Below, piece by piece: positions 44,058-51,984 of a stretch of DNA of 64,000 bases. Both the position numbers and the translations under genes were made by a program. Positions within the stretch are counted from its first letter, which is position 1. Each line of letters starts with the position of its first letter. The stretch spans positions 992,001-1,056,000 of the forward strand of contig NZ_SLWR01000001.1 in NCBI RefSeq assembly GCF_004345665.1, read 5' to 3'. Source of the stretch: Kribbella antiqua. Its GTDB lineage: Bacteria > Actinomycetota > Actinomycetes > Propionibacteriales > Kribbellaceae. Under the pieces are notes generated by a model. That model did no database searches, was not told where the DNA came from, and worked only from the letters and a program-made list of their open reading frames with translations.

Positions 44058-45242
44058 TTGAAGGCTCTCCCGTACGCCGAACGCGTCGCCGGACTGGTCG
44101 GCTCGGTGATCGACTCGAGTACGTCGCTGTTGCACAAGCAGACGCACGACATCGTGCGCTTCGCGATGGGCTCACCGGCAGCCGAGGCGGTGCCCGCGCG
44201 GATCCTGGCCGAGATCGCCGCCGAGCAACTCAGCCTCGCCGACGCGTACGACTACGCGGCCACCGAGGGCGATCCCCCGTTGCACGCGGCGCTCTTGGAA
44301 ATGCTGCGCGGAACGAGCGACGAGACCACCGCGGAACGGCTCACCATCACCGCGGGCGGCATGCAGGGGCTCGATCTGTTCTGCAAGCTCTTCGTCGACC
44401 CCGGCGACCTCGTCGTGGTCGAGTCACCGACGTACACGAACGGCAGTGCGACCGCTCTCTCGTACGGCGCGGAACTGCTGGAGGTCGCGGTCGATGACGA
44501 CGGCATGATTGTCGACAATCTGCCTCGCCTACTTGAGGGACGTCGCCCGAAGGCGATCTATACCATCCCGACCTTCCAGAACCCGTCCGGCGCGACGCTG
44601 TCGCTGGAGCGGCGGCACCGGTTGCTCGAGCTCGCGCGATCGTGGGGCTCGATGGTGATCGACGACGATCCGTACGGGCTGCTGCGGTTCGACGGAGACC
44701 CGCTGCCGACGTTGCGCGAACTCGGCGCCGGCGATCCGCTGGTGTTCGCCGTACGGACGTTCTCCAAGATCGTCGCGCCCGGCCTGCGCGTCGGATGGGT
44801 CGACACGGATCCGGAACTGCAACCGCTTCTGATCAACGCCAAACAGGCGATGGACACCTGCACCAACCTGCCCGCCCAGCGTCTGCTCGCCGGATTCCTG
44901 ACCGGCGGACACCTCGAAGATCATCTCGTCACCCAGCGGGCCCAGTACAAACGACGCAAGGAGGCGATGCACGCGGCACTGCGAGAGCACTTCGGCGACA
45001 TCGCCCGGTGGACCGATCCGCAGGGCGGCTTCTTCCTCTGGGTCACCCTCGAGAACGGCGTGAACACCGCCGAGCTCTTCGAAGTCGCGCTCGCGGAAGG
45101 CGTGGCGTTCATCCCCGGTACGGCGTTCTCGCCCACTGGCCGGTTCGACGATGCACTCCGGCTGTGCTTCGCCTCCACCCCGCCGGAACGGATCCACGAC
45201 GGCGTCGCCAGATTACGCCGGGCAGTCGACAAGGTGAGCTAG
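44058..45242 (+). CDS. PLP-dependent aminotransferase (class I/II, 2-aminoadipate transaminase-like)
   Basis: 394 residues. TTG 44058 is the start because AGGAGG lies 7 nt upstream and nothing else in frame fits. The PLP Lys is in RTFSKIVAPGLRVGW; other motifs are ITAGGMQGLDLF, SPTYTNGSA, TIPTFQNPSG and DDDPYGLL. The sequence equals the aminotransferase half of MocR regulators but has no DNA-binding domain, so it is an enzyme, close to LysN-type transaminases. It lies 4 bp behind the M24 gene. An intragenic GATTGTCGACAATC occurs at 44507. The amino donor is unknown. Confidence 0.9.
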   Translation: MKALPYAERVAGLVGSVIDSSTSLLHKQTHDIVRFAMGSPAAEAVPARILAEIAAEQLSLADAYDYAATEGDPPLHAALLEMLRGTSDETTAERLTITAGGMQGLDLFCKLFVDPGDLVVVESPTYTNGSATALSYGAELLEVAVDDDGMIVDNLPRLLEGRRPKAIYTIPTFQNPSGATLSLERRHRLLELARSWGSMVIDDDPYGLLRFDGDPLPTLRELGAGDPLVFAVRTFSKIVAPGLRVGWVDTDPELQPLLINAKQAMDTCTNLPAQRLLAGFLTGGHLEDHLVTQRAQYKRRKEAMHAALREHFGDIARWTDPQGGFFLWVTLENGVNTAELFEVALAEGVAFIPGTAFSPTGRFDDALRLCFASTPPERIHDGVARLRRAVDKVS

Positions 45243-45352
45243 TTGCCGATAGCAACGACATGCAGGTGAGAGAATTCGTTTACGCCGTTGTTACACAGCA
45301 CGTCCGCGGCCGAAACCAACGCGTCCTGAACTGAATGGGACCCGCTGACAGG

Positions 45353-45464
45353 GCGGGGCGCCCCTAGGGTTCCGCTGCCGGCGACGGCAGGACTGGTCCG
45401 AGAGGGGAGGCGGCGCCGTTGCGACGGTGTCGTTCCACGGCGGGACAAAAGCCCGGGAGGCCTT
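45353..45464 (+). promoter_or_regulatory. Guanidine-I riboswitch (ykkC motif)
   Basis: The conserved ykkC blocks appear in order with correct spacing: CTAGGGTTCCG (45364-45374), ACTGGTCCGAGAG (45392-45404), and CGGCGGGACAAAAGCCCGGG (45438-45457) followed by AGG. It lies directly upstream of a permease and the two DUF1989 genes that mark guanidine assimilation. ykkC subtype 2 RNAs (ppGpp or PRPP sensors) share the scaffold, but the gene context argues for guanidine. The stretch 45243-45352 before it holds the promoter, which I cannot place precisely. Confidence 0.93.
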
Positions 45465-45519
45465 AGCTGGCCCCGGGCTGCCGTGTGCATTCCGGGCCGA
45501 TCCGATGGAGGCCGGAATG
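45450..45519 (+). promoter_or_regulatory. Riboswitch expression platform: two hairpins
   Basis: First hairpin: AGCCCGG (45450-45456) plus GGCC (45459-45462) pairs with GGCC-CCGGGCT (45469-45479). It takes bases from the conserved 3' aptamer block, so it excludes the folded aptamer. Second hairpin: CATTCCGG (45488-45495) pairs perfectly with CCGGAATG (45512-45519), which contains the start codon, with the ribosome site GGAGG (45507-45511) at the loop edge. Either could couple guanidine to expression; no T-run follows the first. Confidence 0.6.
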
Positions 45520-47088
45520 TCAGCCACTCCCGAAACACTGACGCACGCCGGGGAACCAAGCGCGGAGGATCTGGGCGGCTTCGGCTACGCCCAGCAACTC
45601 TCGCGCCGAGTCGGCAGCTACGCCTCGTTCGCTGCCGGCTTCTCGTTCGTGTCCATCCTCACCACTGTGTTCCAGCTGTTCGGCCTCGGCTTCGGCTTCG
45701 GCGGAACGGCCTTCTTCTGGACCTGGCCCGCCGTACTCGCGGGCCAGTTGATGGTCGCGTTGTGCTTCGCCGAACTGGCCGCGCGCTACCCGTTGTCCGG
45801 TGCGATCTACCAGTGGGCCCGGCGTCTCGGTGGCGCTGTCGTCGGCTGGTTCGCGGGCTGGACCATGGTGATCGCGCAGATCATCACGCTGGCGACCGCC
45901 GCGATCGCCTTGCAGGTGGTGCTCCCGGCAGTCTGGTCCGGCTTCCAGCTGGTCGGGACCGACTCCAGTCTGGCTTCCAAGGACGGCGCCGCGAACGCCG
46001 TCGTACTGGGTTGTCTGCTGCTCGCGGCTACCACCTTGCTCAATGCCACCAGCGTCCGGATCGCGGCTGTTGTGAACTCGGTCGGGGTGACGTGCGAGCT
46101 GATTGGCGTCGTTCTGATCGTCATATTGTTGACAAGCCGAGCCGAGCGCGGTCCGGCGGTGGTGCTGCACACGACGAACCTCGACAGTTCGACCGGGTAC
46201 GTCGTACCGCTGCTGATCTCTGCGTTGATGGCGGCGTACGTGCTGGTCGGGTTCGACAGTGCAGGTGAGTTGTCGGAGGAGACGCACAAGCCTCGCGCGA
46301 CCACGCCGCGGACGATTCTGCGCGCAGTGATCGCGTCCGGGATCGGCGGTGCGTTCCTGATCATCGCCGCGTTGATGGCCGCTCCGTCGTTGACCGACGG
46401 CGATCTCGCCACGCAAGGACTGCCGTACGTCCTGACCAGCCGGCTCGGTACGACCGCCGGCAAGCTTCTCCTGCTCGACGTCGCGCTCGCGGTCTGTGTC
46501 TGCACGTTGGCAATCCAGACGGCCGCGGCCCGGATGATCTTCTCGATGGCACGCGACAACGTCCTGCCGGCGTCGGCCCAGCTGCGCCAGGTGTCGCGTC
46601 GTACCGGCACTCCGGTGACGGCGACCATCGTCCCCGGCGTACTCGCGGCCGTCTGCCTGGTGGTGAACGTGGGCAACGCGGGGCTCTTCCTCGGCCTGGC
46701 AAGTGTCTGCATCATGCTGCTGTACATCGCCTATCTGATGGTCACTACTCCCATGCTTGTACGGCGGTTGACCGGCAACGGCCTGGCCGAGGGAGTGGAC
46801 GAGAACGGCAAGCCACTATTCTCGCTCGGGCGCTTCGGCGTGGTCGTGAACGTGATCGCGGTCGCCTACGGACTCACGATGGCGATCAACCTCGGCTGGC
46901 CGCGCGCCGATGTCTACGATCCGGCGGGTGACGGTTGGTACCTGCACTACCTCCCGCTGATCACGGTCGCGATCGTCGCCCTCGGCGGTCTGATCGCCTA
47001 CCGCGCTCAGCGCAGCGCGTACCACGCGTCGATCGGACTCGTCGTGCCGGTTGCTGCCGCGGCAGCAGTCGAAGGAGCCGGCGCATGA
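45517..47088 (+). CDS. APC-superfamily permease, probable guanidine-operon transporter
   Basis: 523 residues, about 12-14 membrane helices of the amino acid/polyamine/organocation superfamily. The family opening is GGFGYAQQLSRRVGSYASFA, and helix 6 carries AYVLVGFDSAGELSEETHKP. ATG 45517 has GGAGG 5 nt upstream; ATG 45502-45504 would add five residues. As first gene behind the guanidine-I riboswitch it probably imports guanidine or a guanidino compound. This differs from the small SMR guanidine exporters often under ykkC control. The stop overlaps the next gene (ATGA). Confidence 0.9.
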   Translation: MSATPETLTHAGEPSAEDLGGFGYAQQLSRRVGSYASFAAGFSFVSILTTVFQLFGLGFGFGGTAFFWTWPAVLAGQLMVALCFAELAARYPLSGAIYQWARRLGGAVVGWFAGWTMVIAQIITLATAAIALQVVLPAVWSGFQLVGTDSSLASKDGAANAVVLGCLLLAATTLLNATSVRIAAVVNSVGVTCELIGVVLIVILLTSRAERGPAVVLHTTNLDSSTGYVVPLLISALMAAYVLVGFDSAGELSEETHKPRATTPRTILRAVIASGIGGAFLIIAALMAAPSLTDGDLATQGLPYVLTSRLGTTAGKLLLLDVALAVCVCTLAIQTAAARMIFSMARDNVLPASAQLRQVSRRTGTPVTATIVPGVLAAVCLVVNVGNAGLFLGLASVCIMLLYIAYLMVTTPMLVRRLTGNGLAEGVDENGKPLFSLGRFGVVVNVIAVAYGLTMAINLGWPRADVYDPAGDGWYLHYLPLITVAIVALGGLIAYRAQRSAYHASIGLVVPVAAAAAVEGAGA

Positions 47089-47759
47089 ACTACGACATTC
47101 CCGGCGCCGCCGTCCGGTCCGTGCCGGTTCGCGCTGGACGCAGCATTACTCTGACGGCTCTGGGCGACGGAGCGAACGCGTCGGTGCTGATCATCGGCGC
47201 GGATCGCCTCGATCGCCTCAACATCCCGGACACGCTGAAGTCGCAGATGACCGCTCGGATCCGGGCCGGCCTGGTCCTGATGTCGGACCGTGGTCTAGCC
47301 CTGGCGACGGTCGTCGCATCCACTCTTGACTGGCACGACTGCCTCACCGGACTCATCCCCGACCGACTGCTGCTGGTCGAACTCGCCAAGCACGGATTCA
47401 GTACGGCGGACCTGCACGGCTGCATCAACTTCTTCTCGAAGGTCGCCATCAGCGACGACTCCCGCGCATCGTTGACAATCGTCCCCAACCACGCCCAAGC
47501 CGGCGACGCTGTCACTCTCCGGGCAGAACAAGACCTGCTGGTGTTCATCTCGACCGCACCCCACCCGCTGTCGAACCATCCGGCGAGCCCAGGCGTCGCG
47601 CTGTCAGATCATCCGGCGGCCGCGGGCGGCGCGCTGTCCCACCAACCGGCGGCCGCGGGCGTCGCCGTACGTATAAAGCCTGCGGACGAGCCCGACGAGC
47701 TCGAGCTGCGGGAGGAAGCGGTGCGGGCGCTCGAGTTGACCCGGGGGCTGATGGCATGA
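47086..47759 (+). CDS. DUF1989 protein, carboxyguanidine deiminase subunit (CgdA/CgdB-like)
   Basis: 224 residues. It belongs to the DUF1989 / urea carboxylase-associated family, now known in guanidine degradation as a heteromeric deiminase turning carboxyguanidine into allophanate and ammonia. Family traits: RSVPVRAGRSITLTALGDGA, RGLALATVVASTLDWHDCLTG with the conserved His-Asp-Cys, HGCINFFSKVAI. In place of the usual short linker after FISTAPHPL lie three 11-residue repeats (HPASPGVALSD type), see 47577. Which of the two subunits this is cannot be settled here. Coupled to the permease and to the next gene by 4-bp overlaps. Confidence 0.87.
47577..47675 (+). repeat. Three in-frame 33-bp tandem repeats in the first DUF1989 gene
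   Basis: Units begin at 47577, 47610 and 47643 with CATCCGGCG/CAACCGGCG. They differ by several bases and encode 11-residue repeats in an inter-strand linker. Confidence 0.8.
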
Positions 47760-48373
47760 GTCTCACCGAAACAGCCGTCACCCTCGACAGCATCGTGGAG
47801 CCTGGTGACGGCGCACTGATCCCTGTCCCGGCGGGCGGCAGATTGCGGATTGTCGACCTGCACGGCAACCAGGCCGTGGACACCTTGTTCTACGACGCGC
47901 ACGACATCGACAACCGGTACTCGGCCTTCGACACCATCCGCGCACAGCGAGCCGTCTACCTGACCACCGGATCACGCCTGTTGTCGGCGAAGCTCGACGA
48001 ACTCGCGGTCATCACCGGCGACACCTGCGGCCGGCACGACACCGTCGGCGGCGCGTGCTCGCAGGAGAGCAACGTCATCCGGTACGGCGAATTCACCCGC
48101 CACCAGCACGCGTGCCGGCAAACCTTCCTCTACTACGGAGCCAAGGCCGGCATCGGGCAACGGCAACTCACCCACAACGTCAACTTCTTCATGAACGTAC
48201 CGGTCACCCCGGCCGGCGACCTGAAGTTCGACGACGGTCTGTCCGCACCCGGCCGGTACGTCGAAATCACCGCGAGCCGCGACATCCTCGTCCTGATCAG
48301 CAACTGTCCACAACTGAACAATCCTTGCAACGGCTGGAATCCGACACCGGTGCAACTGCTGGGCTGGTGGTGA
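47756..48373 (+). CDS. DUF1989 protein, second carboxyguanidine deiminase subunit
   Basis: 205 residues, full family length. Motifs: IVDLHGNQAVDTLFYDAHDI, GRHDTVGGACSQESNVIRYG (His, Asp and Cys positions of the metal/active site), THNVNFFMNVPV and CPQLNNPCNGWNPTPVQLL at the end. In known guanidine pathways the two paralogous DUF1989 proteins form one enzyme, and their tandem arrangement here supports this. ATG 47756 overlaps the first subunit's stop and the last codons overlap the carboxyltransferase GTG by 4 bp, so stoichiometric translation is likely. Confidence 0.9.
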   Translation: MSLTETAVTLDSIVEPGDGALIPVPAGGRLRIVDLHGNQAVDTLFYDAHDIDNRYSAFDTIRAQRAVYLTTGSRLLSAKLDELAVITGDTCGRHDTVGGACSQESNVIRYGEFTRHQHACRQTFLYYGAKAGIGQRQLTHNVNFFMNVPVTPAGDLKFDDGLSAPGRYVEITASRDILVLISNCPQLNNPCNGWNPTPVQLLGWW

Positions 48374-50388
48374 GGTTGTCGACAATCAGGTTGATTGAGG
48401 GCGGCACCCAAACCACCGTGCAGGACCTGGCCGGACGCCCCGGGTTGTGGGATGTCGGCGTACCACCGTCAGGCGCCGCCGACGAGCTCAGCTTCGCCCT
48501 GGTGAACGCCGCGGTCGGCAATCCGGAGAGTGCGGCCGGTCTGGAGTGCGTGCTCACCGGGCCGGTGCTGACCTGCGACGAGGACCGGCTGATCTGCATC
48601 GGCGGCGCGGCGAACAATGCGACGATCGACAATCTGCCGGTGCGGCCCGGGATGGTCGTCCGCCTCCCGGCCGGAGCTGTCCTGGACGTCGGCCCGCTCG
48701 CCGGACCAGGGATGCGCGGGTACGTCGCCTTTGAAGGCGGACTGGATGTTCCGCGCGTGCTCGGCAGCCGGTCGACGTTCGTACTGGGCGGCTTCGGCGG
48801 TCACGACGGCAAACCGCTCGCCGCAGGCGACTGGCTTCCGCTCGGCCGGCGGGAGAATCTGCTCAGTCCGCTGTCGGTCGACCTGCCCGCGATGTCGGAT
48901 TGTTGGCAATTGCGCGTGATCCCCGGCCCACACGGCGCCCCGGAACACCTGACCGCCGAAGGCGTCGAGGCGTTCTTCGCAAACAGTTGGATTGTCGACC
49001 ATCGCTCCGATCGCACCGGGATCAGGCTCGTCGGACCCGTCCCCGGCTGGGCCCGGACCGACGGCGGTGAAGCCGGTCTGCATCCGTCCAACGTGCACGA
49101 CTCGGCCTACCCGGTCGGCGGCATCATGCTGTCCGGCGACACCCCGGTCATTGTCGGCAAGGACGGCCCTTCGCTCGGCGGCTTCGTCGTACCCGCGGTC
49201 GTCATCGAGGCGGACCGATGGATGCTAGGGCAGCTCCGGCCCGGCGACTCGGTCCAGTTGGCGCCGGTGACGCTCGAGGTCGCGGAGGACGCGATCCGCG
49301 GACGGCGTCGATGGCTGGCAGACCTCCGCCAGGAGCCGCCGACCGTTGCACCGGAGGTAAGTCGTCCAGACCGTCCCAAAGCCTTGCACCAATCGGCCGG
49401 CGCCGAGGCGGCTCCGCCGTACACAGCCGGACGGCAGACGGCTCCGCCGTACGCCGGTAAACGGCAGACGACTCCGCCGTACACGATCAGGTGTGCGGGT
49501 GAACGGCACCTGCTGGTTGAGGCCGGACCGGCTGAGCTCGATCTGACTGTCCGGGTCTGGATTCACCTGCTGGCACAGGCGTTGCGCGACGACCGACCAG
49601 ACGGTGTCGTCGAGATCGTCGAGGGTGTGCGGTCGCTCCTGGTGGCGGTCGACTCGACGCGCCTGGGCCTGATCGCACTCGCTGAGCGTCTCGCCTTCCT
49701 GGCCGCCGGGTTGGCGGATCCATCCGAGGTCGTACTGCCGGCGCGCGAGGTCACCCTGCCGATCGCGTTCGACCACCCCGAGGCTCATGAGGCGATGCGG
49801 CGGTACGCGACGTCGGTCCGCCCCGATGCGCCCTGGTGTCCCGACAACGTCGAGTTCATCCGCCGTGTCAACGATCTGCACGACCGCGACGAGGTCTTCG
49901 AGATCATGCAGGCGGCGACATACCTGGTGGTCGGGTTAGGCGACGTCTACCTCGGCGCGCCGGTCGCCGTACCGATCGATCCGCGGCACCGGCTCGTGAC
50001 GACGAAGTACAACCCAGCGCGGACCTGGACACCTCAGAACGCGGTCGGCATCGGCGGCATCTATCTCTGCGTGTACGGCATGGAAGGCCCAGGTGGGTAC
50101 CAGTTGGTCGGGCGGACCGTGCCGGTCTGGCGGCTCTCCCGGAACGACGAGCAACCCTGGCTGCTGCGGCAGTTCGACCTGATCCGATTCACTCCGGTGA
50201 GCACGGAGCAACTCGCGCACGAGCGGGCCGAGATCGCCGCCGGCCGGGCGGACCTCCAGGTCACGCCCGCGACGTTCTCGATCGCCGACGTACGCCGGAT
50301 CGAGCAGGAGGCACCTGTGGACATTGCGACAATCCGCGCGAAACGACGTGCGGCCTTCGAGGCCGAACGGGCGAGGTGGGGCGCATGA
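48370..50388 (+). CDS. Guanidine/urea carboxylase-type carboxyltransferase (KipA-KipI fusion), without biotin domains
   Basis: 672 residues from GTG 48370 (GTGA overlap). Residues about 3-300 are the AHS2/KipA-type half (LIEGGTQTTVQDLAGRPGLW; GAADELSFALVNAAVGNP) and about 375-640 the AHS1/KipI-type half (CPDNVEFIRRVN; GLGDVYLGAPVAVPIDPRHR; YGMEGPGGYQLVGRTVPVW), in the same order as in urea and guanidine carboxylase. The family enzyme has an N-terminal biotin carboxylase and a C-terminal biotin carrier; both are missing, as is any M-K-M biotin site. The missing half must come from another locus or the reaction differs. A linker at 49411 carries 30-bp repeats. Third enzyme of the riboswitch operon. 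Confidence 0.88.
   Translation: MRLSTIRLIEGGTQTTVQDLAGRPGLWDVGVPPSGAADELSFALVNAAVGNPESAAGLECVLTGPVLTCDEDRLICIGGAANNATIDNLPVRPGMVVRLPAGAVLDVGPLAGPGMRGYVAFEGGLDVPRVLGSRSTFVLGGFGGHDGKPLAAGDWLPLGRRENLLSPLSVDLPAMSDCWQLRVIPGPHGAPEHLTAEGVEAFFANSWIVDHRSDRTGIRLVGPVPGWARTDGGEAGLHPSNVHDSAYPVGGIMLSGDTPVIVGKDGPSLGGFVVPAVVIEADRWMLGQLRPGDSVQLAPVTLEVAEDAIRGRRRWLADLRQEPPTVAPEVSRPDRPKALHQSAGAEAAPPYTAGRQTAPPYAGKRQTTPPYTIRCAGERHLLVEAGPAELDLTVRVWIHLLAQALRDDRPDGVVEIVEGVRSLLVAVDSTRLGLIALAERLAFLAAGLADPSEVVLPAREVTLPIAFDHPEAHEAMRRYATSVRPDAPWCPDNVEFIRRVNDLHDRDEVFEIMQAATYLVVGLGDVYLGAPVAVPIDPRHRLVTTKYNPARTWTPQNAVGIGGIYLCVYGMEGPGGYQLVGRTVPVWRLSRNDEQPWLLRQFDLIRFTPVSTEQLAHERAEIAAGRADLQVTPATFSIADVRRIEQEAPVDIATIRAKRRAAFEAERARWGA
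49411..49490 (+). repeat. In-frame 30-bp tandem repeat in the carboxyltransferase linker
   Basis: Units at 49411 and 49441 with a 20-bp partial third at 49471. They encode APPYTAGRQT / APPYAGKRQT / TPPYTI between the two catalytic halves. Confidence 0.85.
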
Positions 50389-51974
50389 ACGAGTGGATCA
50401 CCAGAGTCGATCCGATCGAGCCCGCCGCCGGACCGCTGCACGGACTGACGATGGCTCTGAAGGACAACATCGACCTTGCCGGAGTACCGACGACGGCCGG
50501 CGATCCACGGACGACGGACCCGGCGGAGCGCAACGCCTTCGTGGTCGACCAGCTGATCGCGGCCGGCGCCGTACCGCTCGGGAAGACGAATCTGGATCAG
50601 TACGCGACCGGCTTGGTCGGCACGCGTTCGCCGTACGGCGCCTGTCATTCGGTCTTCTCCCCCAACCACGTATCGGGTGGTTCGAGCTCGGGCAGTGCGG
50701 TCGCGGTGGCAAGCGGGCAGGTCGACTTCGCGCTCGGCACGGACACCGCGGGGAGCGGACGAGTGCCGGCCGCCTTCAACAAGCTCGTCGGGATCAAGCC
50801 GAGTCGCGGCCTCGTCTCCGCACGTGGCGTCGTACCGGCGTGCCGCTCACTCGACTGCGTGACCGTGATGGCCCGGACTGTCGCCACGGCCCGCCGGGTA
50901 TTCGACGTGATGGTCGCGTACGACGCCGACGACGCCTGGTCGCGGCGGGCATCTGACCTGCCGCGGCATCGTCCGGGTCGTACGCCGGGCGCGGCGGCGG
51001 TCATCGGCGTACCGGATCTGGCGCTCGACCTCGATCCGCTGCACGAGCAGGCGTGGCAGGAGACTCTCGACCAGGCTCACCGGCTCGGCGAGGTCGTGAA
51101 GGTGGATGTGCGGCCGCTGCTCGAGGCCGCTGAATTGCTGTATTCCGGGCCATGGCTGGCCGAGCGCTGGCTGGCTTTCGGGGACAAGCTGGACGACGAC
51201 CCCGCGGTGGATCCGATCGTGCGGTCAATCGTCCGAGGTGGCGCTGCTTTGACCGCTGCGGAGGCCTTCGCAGGCTTCGATCGGCTTGCGACGCTCGCCC
51301 GCGCCAGTGAGGGTTTGTGGACGGAACTCGACGCCCTGCTGCTGCCGGTGACACCCGGCCATCCCACGTTGGCGGAGGTTGTCGCCGACCCGATTGGGGT
51401 GAACAGCCGGCTCGGACGCTTCACGAACATGGTCAACCTGCTCGACCTCTGCGCGGTCGCGTTCCCGGGTCCGGATCGTGCCGATGGGCTGCCGTTCGGA
51501 GTGCAGTTGCTGGCGCCGGCCGGTCACGACGACGTCATCATCGACCTGGCCGCGGTGTGGTGCGGTGAGCCCGTCTCCGATGGTGAGGTGCTGCTCGCGG
51601 TCGCGGGTGCGCATCTGACTGGCCAGCCGCTCAACGACGAGCTCGTACGACGGGGTGCGCGGCTCGCCTTCGAGGCGCGGACGGCTTCGTCGTACCGGAT
51701 GTATCTGGTCGACGGACCTCGTCCCGGCCTGACTCGGACCCTGTCGGCCTCGGAGCCAGGGCCGGGGATCGAGGTCGAGGTCTGGAGTCTGCCGGCCGCG
51801 GAACTCGGTGGGTTCGCGGCGACCGTCGAACCACCGTTGGCGATCGGCCCACTCGACCTGTCGGACGGCCGGCGCATCCTCGGTTTCGTGTGCACCGCCG
51901 ACGGTGCCGATCCGGCACGCGACATCACGTCGTACGGCGGCTGGCGTGCGTACCTGGCCGGGAGGTCCACCTAG
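50385..51974 (+). CDS. atzF: Allophanate hydrolase
   Basis: 529 residues, complete two-domain enzyme. The amidase domain has the triad Lys26 in LTMALKDNID and serines in HVSGGSSSGSAVAV; the N-terminus before Lys is short. From about 400 the allophanate-hydrolase C-terminal domain follows (GAHLTGQPLNDELVRRGARL; SYRMYLVDGPRPGLTR; ending DITSYGGWRAYL). It splits allophanate to ammonia and N-carboxycarbamate, finishing guanidine (or urea) breakdown to ammonia and CO2. ATG 50385 overlaps the carboxyltransferase stop. Longer in-frame readings enter that gene. The last codons contain the -10 element of the next gene. Confidence 0.92.
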   Translation: MNEWITRVDPIEPAAGPLHGLTMALKDNIDLAGVPTTAGDPRTTDPAERNAFVVDQLIAAGAVPLGKTNLDQYATGLVGTRSPYGACHSVFSPNHVSGGSSSGSAVAVASGQVDFALGTDTAGSGRVPAAFNKLVGIKPSRGLVSARGVVPACRSLDCVTVMARTVATARRVFDVMVAYDADDAWSRRASDLPRHRPGRTPGAAAVIGVPDLALDLDPLHEQAWQETLDQAHRLGEVVKVDVRPLLEAAELLYSGPWLAERWLAFGDKLDDDPAVDPIVRSIVRGGAALTAAEAFAGFDRLATLARASEGLWTELDALLLPVTPGHPTLAEVVADPIGVNSRLGRFTNMVNLLDLCAVAFPGPDRADGLPFGVQLLAPAGHDDVIIDLAAVWCGEPVSDGEVLLAVAGAHLTGQPLNDELVRRGARLAFEARTASSYRMYLVDGPRPGLTRTLSASEPGPGIEVEVWSLPAAELGGFAATVEPPLAIGPLDLSDGRRILGFVCTADGADPARDITSYGGWRAYLAGRST

Positions 51975-51977
51975 GCT
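51972..51977 (+). promoter_or_regulatory. -10 element of the M20 gene (leaderless)
   Basis: TAGGCT overlaps the allophanate hydrolase stop codon and lies 7 nt before ATG 51985, with no ribosome site. The deacylase can therefore be made without the riboswitch operon. Confidence 0.5.
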
Positions 51978-51984
51978 GGCTGTC

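Noticed and set aside
44058..45242. MocR/EnuR-type transcription regulator
   Set aside because: Only the aminotransferase fold is present; no winged helix precedes it and the ribosome site fixes the start.
45353..45464. ykkC subtype 2 (ppGpp or PRPP) riboswitch
   Set aside because: Downstream genes are those of guanidine assimilation, not branched-chain amino acid or purine metabolism; a covariance search would settle it.
47086..51974. Urea (rather than guanidine) degradation operon
   Set aside because: The two DUF1989 genes and the guanidine-I RNA fit guanidine; urea is kept only as an alternative for the carboxyltransferase.
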